Of a stretch of DNA of 64,000 nucleotides, positions 17,558 through 25,433 are shown in pieces. The notes below the pieces were generated by a model. The model was not told the origin of the DNA and ran no database searches. It saw nothing but the letters and a program-made list of their open reading frames with translations. Within the stretch, counting starts at the first letter, position 1. Every line of letters starts with the position of its first letter. Position numbers and translations under genes: made by a program. Origin of the DNA: Pannonibacter sp051860505 (GTDB taxonomy: Bacteria; Pseudomonadota; Alphaproteobacteria; Rhizobiales; Stappiaceae); assembly GCF_051860505.1 (NCBI RefSeq), contig NZ_JBHYDX010000014.1:1-64000 (forward strand). The letters are read 5' to 3'.

Positions 17558-18303
17558 GACCGCCGCCTCCGCAGTGTCCCAGGCGAGTCGTCCTTTGCCC
17601 CTGCAAGTTCATCGGCGGCCAGTGCTGCTTCTGCTTCCACGCAAATAACCAGAAGCCGCCCCCGTGCGGCCTTGCCGGCATCCTCTTCACGCGCCAGCCT
17701 GGCGCTTGAGGCCACCAGCGTCAGGGCAGCGAACAACTCTCCGGATGCAGCGCGCACCGGCGCCGCTATAGCGCTGACACCGGGAACAGGTTCATCGTTG
17801 ACGGCCGCATAGCCGCAGCGTTGAACACCCTCATCCGCCGAGCCGGCCTCGGAAAAAGCCGCGAAGACCCGCCCCGTTGCGGTATCGCCCGGGGCATAGA
17901 CGGTGCCCATGCGGATGTTGACGTTGAGGGTTTCACCACCGTCAAAGCGATGAATGACCGTAGCCCCCTGCGGCCCTGCAACTGTCACTGTCACCATCAG
18001 GCCGAGTTCCGTTCCAAGCCGCGTGGCCGCTGCGATCACCTCGCGATAGGCCGGAACCGTGCGCAGCCGCGCCATAGCGAGACGAACCGCGAACGGCCCC
18101 ATCAGGTACCGGCCGGTCTCGGGGCTCTGTTCGACAAACCCGGCCCGCTTCAGGCTGGCCAGATAGGCGTGCGCCTGGGCAGGTGCCAGGTCAGCCTCGG
18201 CTGCCAGATCCTTCAGCATCATCGGTCTTGCATGCCGCATCAAGGCACTGAGGAGCCGTCCGCCGATTTCCACCGACTGGATGCCCCGCCGTTTTTCACT
18301 CAC
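17554..18303 (-). CDS. IclR family transcriptional regulator (proximal member of tandem pair)
   Basis: A 249-residue paralogue of the next gene. The DNA-binding domain is at about 8-68 (MLKDLAAEADLAPAQAHAYL). The effector domain has VNIRMGTVYAPGDTATGRVFAAF and GVSAIAAPVRAASGELFAALTLV. The GTG start at 18303 has a GGGGGGAG site. It is divergent from the ROK regulator gene. The pair could act as separate or mixed dimers on the TRAP and SDR/FAD promoters; this is inference. Confidence 0.92.
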   Translation of the reverse strand: MSEKRRGIQSVEIGGRLLSALMRHARPMMLKDLAAEADLAPAQAHAYLASLKRAGFVEQSPETGRYLMGPFAVRLAMARLRTVPAYREVIAAATRLGTELGLMVTVTVAGPQGATVIHRFDGGETLNVNIRMGTVYAPGDTATGRVFAAFSEAGSADEGVQRCGYAAVNDEPVPGVSAIAAPVRAASGELFAALTLVASSARLAREEDAGKAARGRLLVICVEAEAALAADELAGAKDDSPGTLRRRRS

Positions 18304-18453
18304 CCGGTCTCCCCCCGTTCCCGCAAATACCTAAGCCGCCCCATCCGCAAAGGCAATGAGTGCCCAACAGGTTGCAATGCCACCCCGCGATTTCTTTTGC
18401 ATCGCACCATAGAGCTTCCCTGCGAATGACTTGACAAAATAGCTGGATCATAA

Positions 18454-18477
18454 TTAGTTCGATCATAGAACGAATAA
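18454..18477. promoter_or_regulatory. Candidate ROK operator
   Basis: TTAGTTCG and CGAATAA form a nearly perfect inverted repeat separated by 9 bases, 30 bases before the ROK gene start. A TTGACA element (18431-18436) lies just upstream, but no well-spaced -10 box is obvious. The arm spacing fits a ROK-family site. Inference. Confidence 0.45.
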
Positions 18478-18506
18478 ATAATCCAACGGCGGAACAGGCT
18501 GAACCC

Positions 18507-19742
18507 TTGAGCGAAAACCCGAGCATTTCCCGGCAGTTTTCATTGTGCATGGTCATGGAGACCATCGTGCACTGCGGGCCGATCTCGCGCGCCAGCATCG
18601 CCAAGCAGACGGGCCTGTCCAAGCAGACAATCTCCGAAATCGCCCGTCAGCTTGAGGAAGACGGCTGGATCCGCGAAACCGGCCGCACCAGCGGCCATGT
18701 CGGGCGCACCGCCATCACCTACGAGATCGTGCCCGATGCCGCCTGCATCGCCACCATCGATCTCGGTGGCCGCAAGCTGCGTGCCGCGATCGCAGACCTT
18801 GCCTGCAATGTGCTGGCCGAAGTCACGGAACCGACCGACACGCGGGGCGGCCGTTTTGTCGTCGAGCAGATCGCCCGGCTTGCCCGCAGGGCGGCCGAGC
18901 ACAACGACATTGCCTTTGACAAGGTTCGCCTTGCCATCATTGGCGTTCCCGGCGCCCCGGACCGCACCACGGGCCGGGTGCTGATGGCCCCGAACATTCC
19001 CGGCCTTGATGCATTCGATGTCCGCGCCGCACTTGCCGAGTTGCTTGGCACCGAAGTCATTCTCGAAAACGACGTCAACCTCGCAGTCATCGGCGAACAC
19101 TGGGCCGGAAGTGCAACGGGAACGGACGACCTCGCCTATGTCGCCATCGGCACCGGTATCGGTGCTGGCGTCATGGTTGGCGGCGAACTCGTTCGCGGTG
19201 CAGCCAATGCAGCCGGTGAACTGGGTTTCCTGCCACTGGGCGCCGATCCGTTTGAACCAGCCTCGCTGAAGGTCGGTGCATTGGAACGGGCAACGGCAAC
19301 CGCCGGCATCCGGGCGCGCTATAGCACTCTCACGGGGAAGGACGCCGATGTGCCTGCGATCTTCGCGGCAGCTGCGGTCGGAGAGGCGGAGGCCAGTCAG
19401 GTGCTGGATGAAACCGCCCGCCATCTTGCCCTGACCATCGCTGTCCTGAGCGCGGTAACCAACCCGGGACGTATCATCCTTGGCGGCTCCATCGGCAGCC
19501 GCATGGAACTGGTCGAGCGGATCCGCGCGCTGCTGCCGCTCTGCAGTCCGACGCAGGTCGAGATTGGCGTTTCTGCGCTTGGCTCGCGTGTCACGCTGAT
19601 CGGCGGGGCAGCCATTGGCCTCGCCCACCTTCATGCCGCACTGTTTTCCGGCGGCGTTCCGGGAGCACAGATCAACCTGCCGCCCGCGAAGGTCGCCACA
19701 ACCGGGCTTGTGCCTGCACCAGCAGCCGGCTTTGGGAGCTGA
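18507..19742 (+). CDS. ROK family transcriptional regulator
   Basis: A 411-residue regulator. The N-terminal helix-turn-helix is ISRASIAKQTGLSKQTISEI (about 31-50). The ROK domain follows with IDLGGRKLRAAIADL, GVPGAPDRTTG, LENDVNLAVIGEHW and IGTGIGAGVMVGGELVRGAANAAGELG. The usual cysteine-rich zinc motif of sugar-kinase ROK proteins is absent; after GELGFLPLG comes ADPFEP. The start here is TTG, because the next ATG (18549) would cut into the first helix. It is the first gene of the M20/ABC/PLP-enzyme operon and presumably its repressor, sensing a sugar-like or phosphorylated ligand. Confidence 0.9.
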   Translation: MSENPSISRQFSLCMVMETIVHCGPISRASIAKQTGLSKQTISEIARQLEEDGWIRETGRTSGHVGRTAITYEIVPDAACIATIDLGGRKLRAAIADLACNVLAEVTEPTDTRGGRFVVEQIARLARRAAEHNDIAFDKVRLAIIGVPGAPDRTTGRVLMAPNIPGLDAFDVRAALAELLGTEVILENDVNLAVIGEHWAGSATGTDDLAYVAIGTGIGAGVMVGGELVRGAANAAGELGFLPLGADPFEPASLKVGALERATATAGIRARYSTLTGKDADVPAIFAAAAVGEAEASQVLDETARHLALTIAVLSAVTNPGRIILGGSIGSRMELVERIRALLPLCSPTQVEIGVSALGSRVTLIGGAAIGLAHLHAALFSGGVPGAQINLPPAKVATTGLVPAPAAGFGS

Positions 19743-19746
19743 AAAG

Positions 19747-21006
19747 ATGACAGACACATCCGCCCTCGCTGATCGCCTGCGCGCCTTGCTTGATACAGAC
19801 CATGCCATTGCCCTTCTGCGTGGCGCGGTCGCACGCAACTCGATCACCGGCAATGAGGCCAACATGGTCGCGTTCCTCGAGCCCGAAATGCAGCGGCTGG
19901 GACTGGCACCACAAACCGCAGACTTCCAGCCCGGCCGCCCGAACATCTGGGGTGAGCGGAAGGGCACGGGCAATGGGCCGCGCCTCCTGTTCATGGGACA
20001 CACCGACACTGTGCATGTGAAGGGCTGGGCCGAGAAATGGGCCGGCACGGAGCGGGAGAACCCCTTCGGCGGCGCGCTGGTGGACGGCGAGATCTGGGGC
20101 CGGGGCACCGGCGACCTCAAGGCCGGCATCTGCACCAGCCTGGCGGCGCTCGATCTGCTTGATCGAGCCGGGATCCGCCTTGCCGGCGACGTTGCCTACG
20201 CCTTTGTCGGCGATGAGGAAAGCGGTGAGGAAGGTACCGGCGTCAGCGCCGGCGTCGAGGCCTACACACATCTGGTCGAGACGGACAAGATCGCCCGCCC
20301 GGATTTCGCGGTCTATGTCGAACCAACGCAGCTCAAAGTCTTTACGGCGCAGATGGGTTTTTTCATCGCCGACCTGACGCTCACCGGGAAGTCGGCCTAT
20401 TTCGGCGTGCCGGAACAGGGCATCGACGCCCTGAAGGCCGCGCACAAGCTACAGGCGGCGCTGTTTGCCCATTCGGACACGATTGCCGCAAGGGCTGACC
20501 ATCCCCTCGTCGGCCGCGCCTTCCTGCTCGTCACGCATCTGGAAGCCGGCGGCTACATCGCCGTGCCCGGCGAATGTCGCCTGTCGCTGATCCGCAAGCT
20601 GCTGCCGGGTGAAAGCCTTGATGCGGCGGTGACAGAATTTGAGACCGTCGCCCGCGACAGCCTCGCGGGAACAGGCGTCAGCCTCGACATCCGCTATCCG
20701 GCAGGACGCGACCATCGCTTCGGCGGTTCTCCGGCCGAAATCGATCCGGCACATCCGGCGGCCAGCCTGATGTCTGCGGCTGTGAAAGCGGCCGACGCGG
20801 ACAAAGGTGCCGTGGCCGGAGCGCCCTACTGGTCGGAATCGCCCTTCCTGATCAACCGTCTTGCCTGCCCGGCGATCTATTGCGCCCCGGGCGACATCAG
20901 CAACTGCCACACCCTCGAGGAACGGGTGAACGTGGCGGACTACCTCAGCGGCATCGTCGCCTTTGCCAGCTTCATTGCCGCCTATTGCGGTGTTCAGGGC
21001 ACCTGA
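19747..21006 (+). CDS. M20 family metallopeptidase (ArgE/DapE/ACY1-like)
   Basis: A 419-residue zinc hydrolase. Metal ligands and catalytic residues are visible: His85 and Asp87 (GHTDTVH), Asp123 (GRGTGDLKAG), and Glu157-Glu158 (GDEESGEEGTG). The dimerisation domain lies between about 215 and 320. Members remove acyl or carbamoyl groups from amino acids or cleave dipeptides in the cytoplasm. The start at ATG 19747 lies 4 bases after the ROK stop, with GGGAG upstream; a longer in-frame start inside the ROK gene is rejected. Company of a PLP racemase-like enzyme and an ABC importer suggests it deacylates an imported N-acyl amino compound. Confidence 0.92.
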   Translation: MTDTSALADRLRALLDTDHAIALLRGAVARNSITGNEANMVAFLEPEMQRLGLAPQTADFQPGRPNIWGERKGTGNGPRLLFMGHTDTVHVKGWAEKWAGTERENPFGGALVDGEIWGRGTGDLKAGICTSLAALDLLDRAGIRLAGDVAYAFVGDEESGEEGTGVSAGVEAYTHLVETDKIARPDFAVYVEPTQLKVFTAQMGFFIADLTLTGKSAYFGVPEQGIDALKAAHKLQAALFAHSDTIAARADHPLVGRAFLLVTHLEAGGYIAVPGECRLSLIRKLLPGESLDAAVTEFETVARDSLAGTGVSLDIRYPAGRDHRFGGSPAEIDPAHPAASLMSAAVKAADADKGAVAGAPYWSESPFLINRLACPAIYCAPGDISNCHTLEERVNVADYLSGIVAFASFIAAYCGVQGT

Positions 21007-21057
21007 CACCACACCAGGCCGTATAGGCCCAGTCGTACAGTAACGGGAGGAACTGAC

Positions 21058-22113
21058 ATGACATTGACCAAGCTTCTCGGCGCGCTCTCCATCGCCGCCG
21101 TTCTTGCATCCACACCGGCCCTTGCCCAGACCACGGGGCCGAAAGGCGAAACAGCCGTCGCCACCAGCACGGTCACCGTCAGCGACGCCCAGGCGGCGAA
21201 GCTGAAGACAGGCGGCCACAAGGCAGCCCTGCTGTGGCACGACCAGTCCGATTTCGTGAACGCCGTCACCGCCGGTGCCTCGGACGAATTCGCCCGCCTC
21301 GGCATCGAGGTCGTCGCCACCACCAGCGCCGGATTTGACGCGGCCAAACAGCGCTCAGACATCGAGACCGCGCTCGCCAAGAAGCCGAACATCGTGCTCG
21401 CCCTGCCGCTGGATCCGGTCACCTCGGCCGCCGCTTTCAAGGAAGCCAAGGAAACCGGCGTGAAGCTCGTCTTCCTGTCGAACCTGCCGAAGGACTATGT
21501 CCATCCGACGGATTATGCGGCCATCGTCACCGATGACCTGTTCCAGATGGGCAAGCAGGCCGCCGACGCGCTGGCCAAGTCCATGGGCGGCAAAGGCACC
21601 GTCGGCTGGATCTATCATGATGCCGACTATTACGTGACCAACCAGCGCGACAACGCCTTCAAGTCGACCATCGAGAAGGACTATCCGGACATCAAGATCG
21701 TCGCCGAGGAAGGCATCTCCGATCCGGCCCGCGCCGAGGAGATCGCTAATGCGATGCTGCTGAAGAACCCGGATCTCGGTGGCATCTATGTCACCTGGGC
21801 CGGCCCGGCCGAAGGCGTGCTCGCCGCACTGCGTGGCAATGGCAACAAGTCAACCAAGATCGTCACCCTTGACCTGTCCGAGCCAATTGCCCTCGACATG
21901 GTGAAGGGCGGCAATGTCGCAGCCATCGTCGCCGACGAGGCCTATGAGCTCGGCCGCGCCATGGCTGCCACCGGCGCGCTGGCGCTCCTTGGCGAGCCGA
22001 CCCCGGCTTTCATCGTCGCTCCGGCCGTCACGGCGACAGCTGATACGGTCGCTGAGGCCTGGCAGCAGTCGCTGCGCAAGGATGCGCCCAAGAGCGTGCT
22101 GACTGCCAAGTAA
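21058..22113 (+). CDS. Sugar-type ABC transporter periplasmic binding protein (RbsB/family 4)
   Basis: A 351-residue exported protein. The signal MTLTKLLGALSIAAVLASTP ends at ALA. The Peripla_BP_4 domain shows AALLWHDQSDFVNAVTAGASDEFARLG, then LALPLDPVTSAAAFKEAKETG and an interlobe region FLSNLPKDYVHPTDY. The aspartate-containing GTVGWIYHDADYYVTNQRD region resembles ligand-contact loops in this family. Start ATG 21058 follows a GGGAGG site. A GC hairpin separates it from the permease gene. The aromatic and Asp residues are compatible with a sugar, amino sugar or small polyol. Confidence 0.92.
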   Translation: MTLTKLLGALSIAAVLASTPALAQTTGPKGETAVATSTVTVSDAQAAKLKTGGHKAALLWHDQSDFVNAVTAGASDEFARLGIEVVATTSAGFDAAKQRSDIETALAKKPNIVLALPLDPVTSAAAFKEAKETGVKLVFLSNLPKDYVHPTDYAAIVTDDLFQMGKQAADALAKSMGGKGTVGWIYHDADYYVTNQRDNAFKSTIEKDYPDIKIVAEEGISDPARAEEIANAMLLKNPDLGGIYVTWAGPAEGVLAALRGNGNKSTKIVTLDLSEPIALDMVKGGNVAAIVADEAYELGRAMAATGALALLGEPTPAFIVAPAVTATADTVAEAWQQSLRKDAPKSVLTAK

Positions 22114-22125
22114 ACGAAAGACGAC

Positions 22126-22151
22126 GCCCGGCCACGTTCGCGCGGCCGGGC
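22126..22151 (+). other. Intercistronic hairpin after the binding-protein gene
   Basis: GCCCGGCC and GGCCGGGC pair perfectly over 8 bp with a 10-base loop, 12 bases past the stop codon and 66 bases before the permease start. Confidence 0.65.
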
Positions 22152-22217
22152 CCCTCCCCGTCCCTGACAGCAGGTCTTCAACGGGCCCGGCGACGCCGGT
22201 CCGGAAACGGAACAACC

Positions 22218-23195
22218 ATGTCCCCCAATACGTCCCTGAAGCCGGTCGCCCGGGTGCCGCTCCTGTCGCGACTGGAGCCGCAGCAATACGTGCTCTACCT
22301 CGGCTTTGCCGCCATCTTCCTGTTCTTCGCTGTCACCCTTGCCGATGACGGCTTCCTGACGACGCGCAATCTCTCCAACATCGTGCTGCAGACGGCGCCG
22401 GCCACGGTCATGGCCATTGGCCTCGTCTTCGTGCTTTCCGCTGGCGAGATCGACCTGTCCTTCGGCTCAATCGTCGCCGTCGCCGCCCTCTCAGCTGCCG
22501 TCGTCATGCAGGAACACTCGCTGTTCCTCGGCGTTCTTGCAGGGCTCGGTGCAGGACTTGCCATCGGATGGCTCAATGGCATGCTGGTCGCCTATCTCGG
22601 CCTGCCGTCATTTCTGGTGACGCTCGCCACGATGGGCCTCTTTGCCGGGATCGCACGCTCCATGACGAACCTGCGGTCGATCCCCGTGGTCAATGACGTC
22701 TTCACCGGCATCTTCGGCTCGGGCAGCCTGTTCGGAATTCCGTCCCTGATCCTGTGGACGCTTGGCGCCGTCATCGTTGGTCACGTCGTATACCGCCAGA
22801 CCCGCTTCGGCGCGCATGTGGTCGCCACCGGCGACAACGCCCGCGCAGCTCAGGTCTCCGGCATCAAGGTGCCGCGCCTGCGCCTCACCGTGCTGATGCT
22901 GAGCGGCCTGTGCGCTGGTCTCGCCGGCCTGCTCTACGCCGGCCGTCTCCAGGCCGCCAAATACACGCTCGGCGAAAGCGACCTGATGACCGTGATTGCC
23001 GCAGTCATCGTCGGCGGCACGGCGCTGAACGGCGGCAAGGGCACGGTTGTCGGCGCACTCGTCGGCTCATTGCTGATGGGCATGCTCAACAACGGCCTCA
23101 TCCTCATGGGCCTGTCCGTGTCCGACCAGATGATCGTGCGCGGTCTCATCATCCTCGTTGCCGTCGCCATCTCGCTGCGCGACACCACCCGATAG
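22218..23195 (+). CDS. Sugar-type ABC transporter permease (RbsC family)
   Basis: A 325-residue inner-membrane protein with about ten hydrophobic segments, of the BPD_transp_2 family. Motifs include VLSAGEIDLSFGSIVAVAAL and TRFGAHVVATGDNARAAQVSGIKV, the cytoplasmic coupling loop of RbsC-like permeases. It lies between the binding-protein gene and the YhfX-like gene. It would work with the single-domain ATPase at the operon end. Confidence 0.93.
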   Translation: MSPNTSLKPVARVPLLSRLEPQQYVLYLGFAAIFLFFAVTLADDGFLTTRNLSNIVLQTAPATVMAIGLVFVLSAGEIDLSFGSIVAVAALSAAVVMQEHSLFLGVLAGLGAGLAIGWLNGMLVAYLGLPSFLVTLATMGLFAGIARSMTNLRSIPVVNDVFTGIFGSGSLFGIPSLILWTLGAVIVGHVVYRQTRFGAHVVATGDNARAAQVSGIKVPRLRLTVLMLSGLCAGLAGLLYAGRLQAAKYTLGESDLMTVIAAVIVGGTALNGGKGTVVGALVGSLLMGMLNNGLILMGLSVSDQMIVRGLIILVAVAISLRDTTR

Positions 23196-23208
23196 GGGAA
23201 CCCGGATC

Positions 23209-24414
23209 ATGTTTCTCGACCTCTTGCGCCGCCGCAACCCGGCCTTCGTCGAAGCGGCCATGGCCCTGCACCGGGCCGGACAGATCCCTGCCAATGCCTA
23301 TGTGCTCGACCTCGACACGGTGGAAGACAACGCCCGCCTGTTCAAGGCAGAAGCTGACCGCCATGGCCTGAAGGTCTTCGCCATGACCAAGCAGGTTGGT
23401 CGCAACACGGGCTTCTCGCGCGCCGTCCTGCGCGGCGGCATCGACCGGGCGGTCGCTGTCGACATGGCCTGTGCGATTGCCTGCCACAAGGCCGGCCTGA
23501 AGACCGGTCACCTCGGTCATCTCGTCCAGGTGCCACGCTTCGAGGCCGCCATGGCCGCCCGCGACCTGCAGCCGGACTACTGGACCGTGTTTTCCGATGA
23601 CAAGGCGGCGGAAGCAGCCGCAGCCGCCAAGGCTGCCGGACGCATCCAGAACCTGATGGCGCGCGTCCATACCGCCGGTGACACCTTCTACAAAGGGCAT
23701 GAAGGCGGCTTCCCGGCCGAGGATATTGCCGCTGTGGCCGACCGGCTCGACGCACTGGACGGCGCCCGCTTCGCCGGCCTCACCTCCTTCCCGGCGCTGC
23801 TCTATGACAACGCCACGCGCACGGTGAACCCGACCCACAATCTCACGACCCTCGCCCGCGCCGCCGACGCCCTGCGCAAGGGCGGCCGCGCCGAAGTGGA
23901 GATCAACGCGCCCGGCACCACCTCTTCCGCCGTGCTGCACCACCTTGCCAGTGCCGGCGCAACCCAGTGCGAACCCGGCAACGGATTGCACGGCACCACG
24001 CCGCTGCACGCCATGCAAGACCTGCCGGAACGGCCGGCCGTGCTCTACCTCACCGAGGTCTCGCACCTGCACCAGGGCCGCGCCTACTGCTTCGGCGGCG
24101 GTCTCTACATCGACCCGGTGTTCCCGGATTATGGGCTCAAGGCCCTCGTCTCCGCCGAACCGACTGTGGCCGACGCTGCACTGCGCCCTGTCGAAATCCC
24201 GCCGCCGTCGGCCATCGACTATTACGGCATGATCGACTGTGCCGGGCATCCGGCCGCCAAGACCGGCGACACCGTCGTCTTCGGCTTCCGCGGCCAGGCC
24301 TTCGTCAAGCGCGGCTACATCGTCGGCGTTCGCGGCATTGCCTCAGGCACGCCTCAGGTCGAGACCATCGACAACATCTTCGGTCAGGCCGAGCCCTGGC
24401 CCAACCTGAGCTGA
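23209..24414 (+). CDS. YhfX-like PLP-dependent enzyme (alanine racemase N-terminal fold)
   Basis: A 401-residue protein very like E. coli YhfX. It opens MFLDLLRRRNPAFVEAAMAL. The PLP lysine is probably in VFAMTKQVGRN, and GHLGHLVQVP and GLTSFPALLYD match conserved barrel segments. YhfX-type proteins have an alanine racemase-like barrel and a divergent C-terminal part; their substrates are poorly defined. It is placed between the permease and ATPase genes of an ABC importer, 13 bases after one and 5 bases before the other. This location points to racemisation or decarboxylation of the imported amino compound. Start ATG 23209 is preferred over an internal overlap with the permease. Confidence 0.88.
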   Translation: MFLDLLRRRNPAFVEAAMALHRAGQIPANAYVLDLDTVEDNARLFKAEADRHGLKVFAMTKQVGRNTGFSRAVLRGGIDRAVAVDMACAIACHKAGLKTGHLGHLVQVPRFEAAMAARDLQPDYWTVFSDDKAAEAAAAAKAAGRIQNLMARVHTAGDTFYKGHEGGFPAEDIAAVADRLDALDGARFAGLTSFPALLYDNATRTVNPTHNLTTLARAADALRKGGRAEVEINAPGTTSSAVLHHLASAGATQCEPGNGLHGTTPLHAMQDLPERPAVLYLTEVSHLHQGRAYCFGGGLYIDPVFPDYGLKALVSAEPTVADAALRPVEIPPPSAIDYYGMIDCAGHPAAKTGDTVVFGFRGQAFVKRGYIVGVRGIASGTPQVETIDNIFGQAEPWPNLS

Positions 24415-24419
24415 GCGCC

Positions 24420-25184
24420 ATGACAAGCAAGACCGAGACTTCCCTCACCCATGGCCGGCCGATGCTGGAGCTGACCAACATCCACAAGGCCTTTGGCGGC
24501 GTCGTCGCCATCGAAGACTTTTCCCTGACCGTCCGCGCCGGCGAGATCGTGGCTCTTGTCGGCGACAATGGTGCCGGCAAGTCGACGCTGATCAAGATCA
24601 TCTCCGGCGTCCATGCCCCTACCTCCGGCTCCATGGCCCTGGACGGTGCTCCGGTGCAGTTTTCCGACGCAAGTTCAGCACGGGCGAGCGGCATCGAGGT
24701 GGTCTATCAGGATCTGGCGCTGGCCGATCATCAGCCGGTCTACATGAACCTGTTCCTCGGCCGCGAGAAGACCAAGCCCCCCTTCGGCCTCCTCGACCGC
24801 AAGGCGATGATGCAGGAAACCCAGGCTCTGGTGGACGAGCTTGATGTGCGCATCCCCTCCGCACGCGCCACCATCAAGGATCTCTCCGGCGGCCAGCGCC
24901 AGGGCATCGCCATCGCAAGGGCCACCCACTGGGCGAAGAAGCTGGTGCTGCTCGACGAGCCGACGGCAGCGCTTGGCGTTGCCGAAACCGCAAAGGTGGA
25001 GAAGATCGTCGAGGCCCTGCGCGCCCGGGACCTCGCGATCCTGATCATCAGCCACAGCCTCGATCAGGTCTTCCGCCTGTCCGACCGCATCTGCGTGCTG
25101 CGCCGGGGCAAGCAGATCGGCGTGCGCGAGACGGCGAAGACCAACAAGAACGAGATCGTCTCAATGATCACCGGCGTTCACTGA
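24420..25184 (+). CDS. Sugar-type ABC transporter ATP-binding protein, single domain
   Basis: A 254-residue ATPase. Walker A is GDNGAGKST, the signature LSGGQRQGIAIARATHW and Walker B LVLLDEPTAALGV, followed by ILIISHSL. RbsA-type partners usually have two ATPase domains; this one has a single domain, as in some CUT2-like transporters (FrcA-type). A much longer frame begins at 23967 inside the YhfX-like gene; the ATG at 24420 five bases past that stop is the real start. It closes the ROK/M20/ABC/YhfX operon. Confidence 0.93.
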   Translation: MTSKTETSLTHGRPMLELTNIHKAFGGVVAIEDFSLTVRAGEIVALVGDNGAGKSTLIKIISGVHAPTSGSMALDGAPVQFSDASSARASGIEVVYQDLALADHQPVYMNLFLGREKTKPPFGLLDRKAMMQETQALVDELDVRIPSARATIKDLSGGQRQGIAIARATHWAKKLVLLDEPTAALGVAETAKVEKIVEALRARDLAILIISHSLDQVFRLSDRICVLRRGKQIGVRETAKTNKNEIVSMITGVH

Positions 25185-25198
25185 GCAACCGCACAGGG

Positions 25199-25222
25199 GG
25201 GCGCAACGCCGCTGTTGCGCCC
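25199..25222 (+). terminator. Terminator-like hairpin after the ABC/YhfX operon
   Basis: GGGCGCAAC and GTTGCGCCC pair perfectly over 9 bp around a 6-base loop, 14 bases past the ATPase stop. A TCCCTTCT stretch follows instead of a clear T run. The right arm sequence tgttgcgccct recurs at 25417, beyond the palindromic element. Confidence 0.6.
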
Positions 25223-25252
25223 TCCCTTCTGCAAGGTCTCGACCTCGCCACC

Positions 25253-25404
25253 GTCATCCCGGCCCAGCGAAGCGCCGAGCCGGGACCGGAGAGCCGAAGT
25301 CGCAAAATTTCAGCGAGTTAACACCGATAGACCGAGACTCTCCGGTCCCGGATCTTCGCTTCGCTGCGTCCAGGAAGACGATGGAGGGCTTGTCAGCGGT
25401 CTGA
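25253..25404. repeat. 152-bp palindromic element, copy B
   Basis: This is the second copy of the element at 6269-6420: same length, no gaps, about 87% identical. Inverted arms of about 37 bases are conserved, while the middle (25300-25335) is the most diverged part. It lies between the convergent ATPase gene and the VWA gene, again beside a gene-end hairpin whose right arm is repeated on the far side (25213-25223 and 25417-25427). Confidence 0.8.
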
Positions 25405-25433
25405 CGGCCCCATCGGTGTTGCGCCCTTCTTCG

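Noticed and set aside
18540..20135. A 531-codon minus-strand frame opposite the ROK and M20 genes
   Set aside because: Antisense to two genes with clear motifs; no homology recognised.
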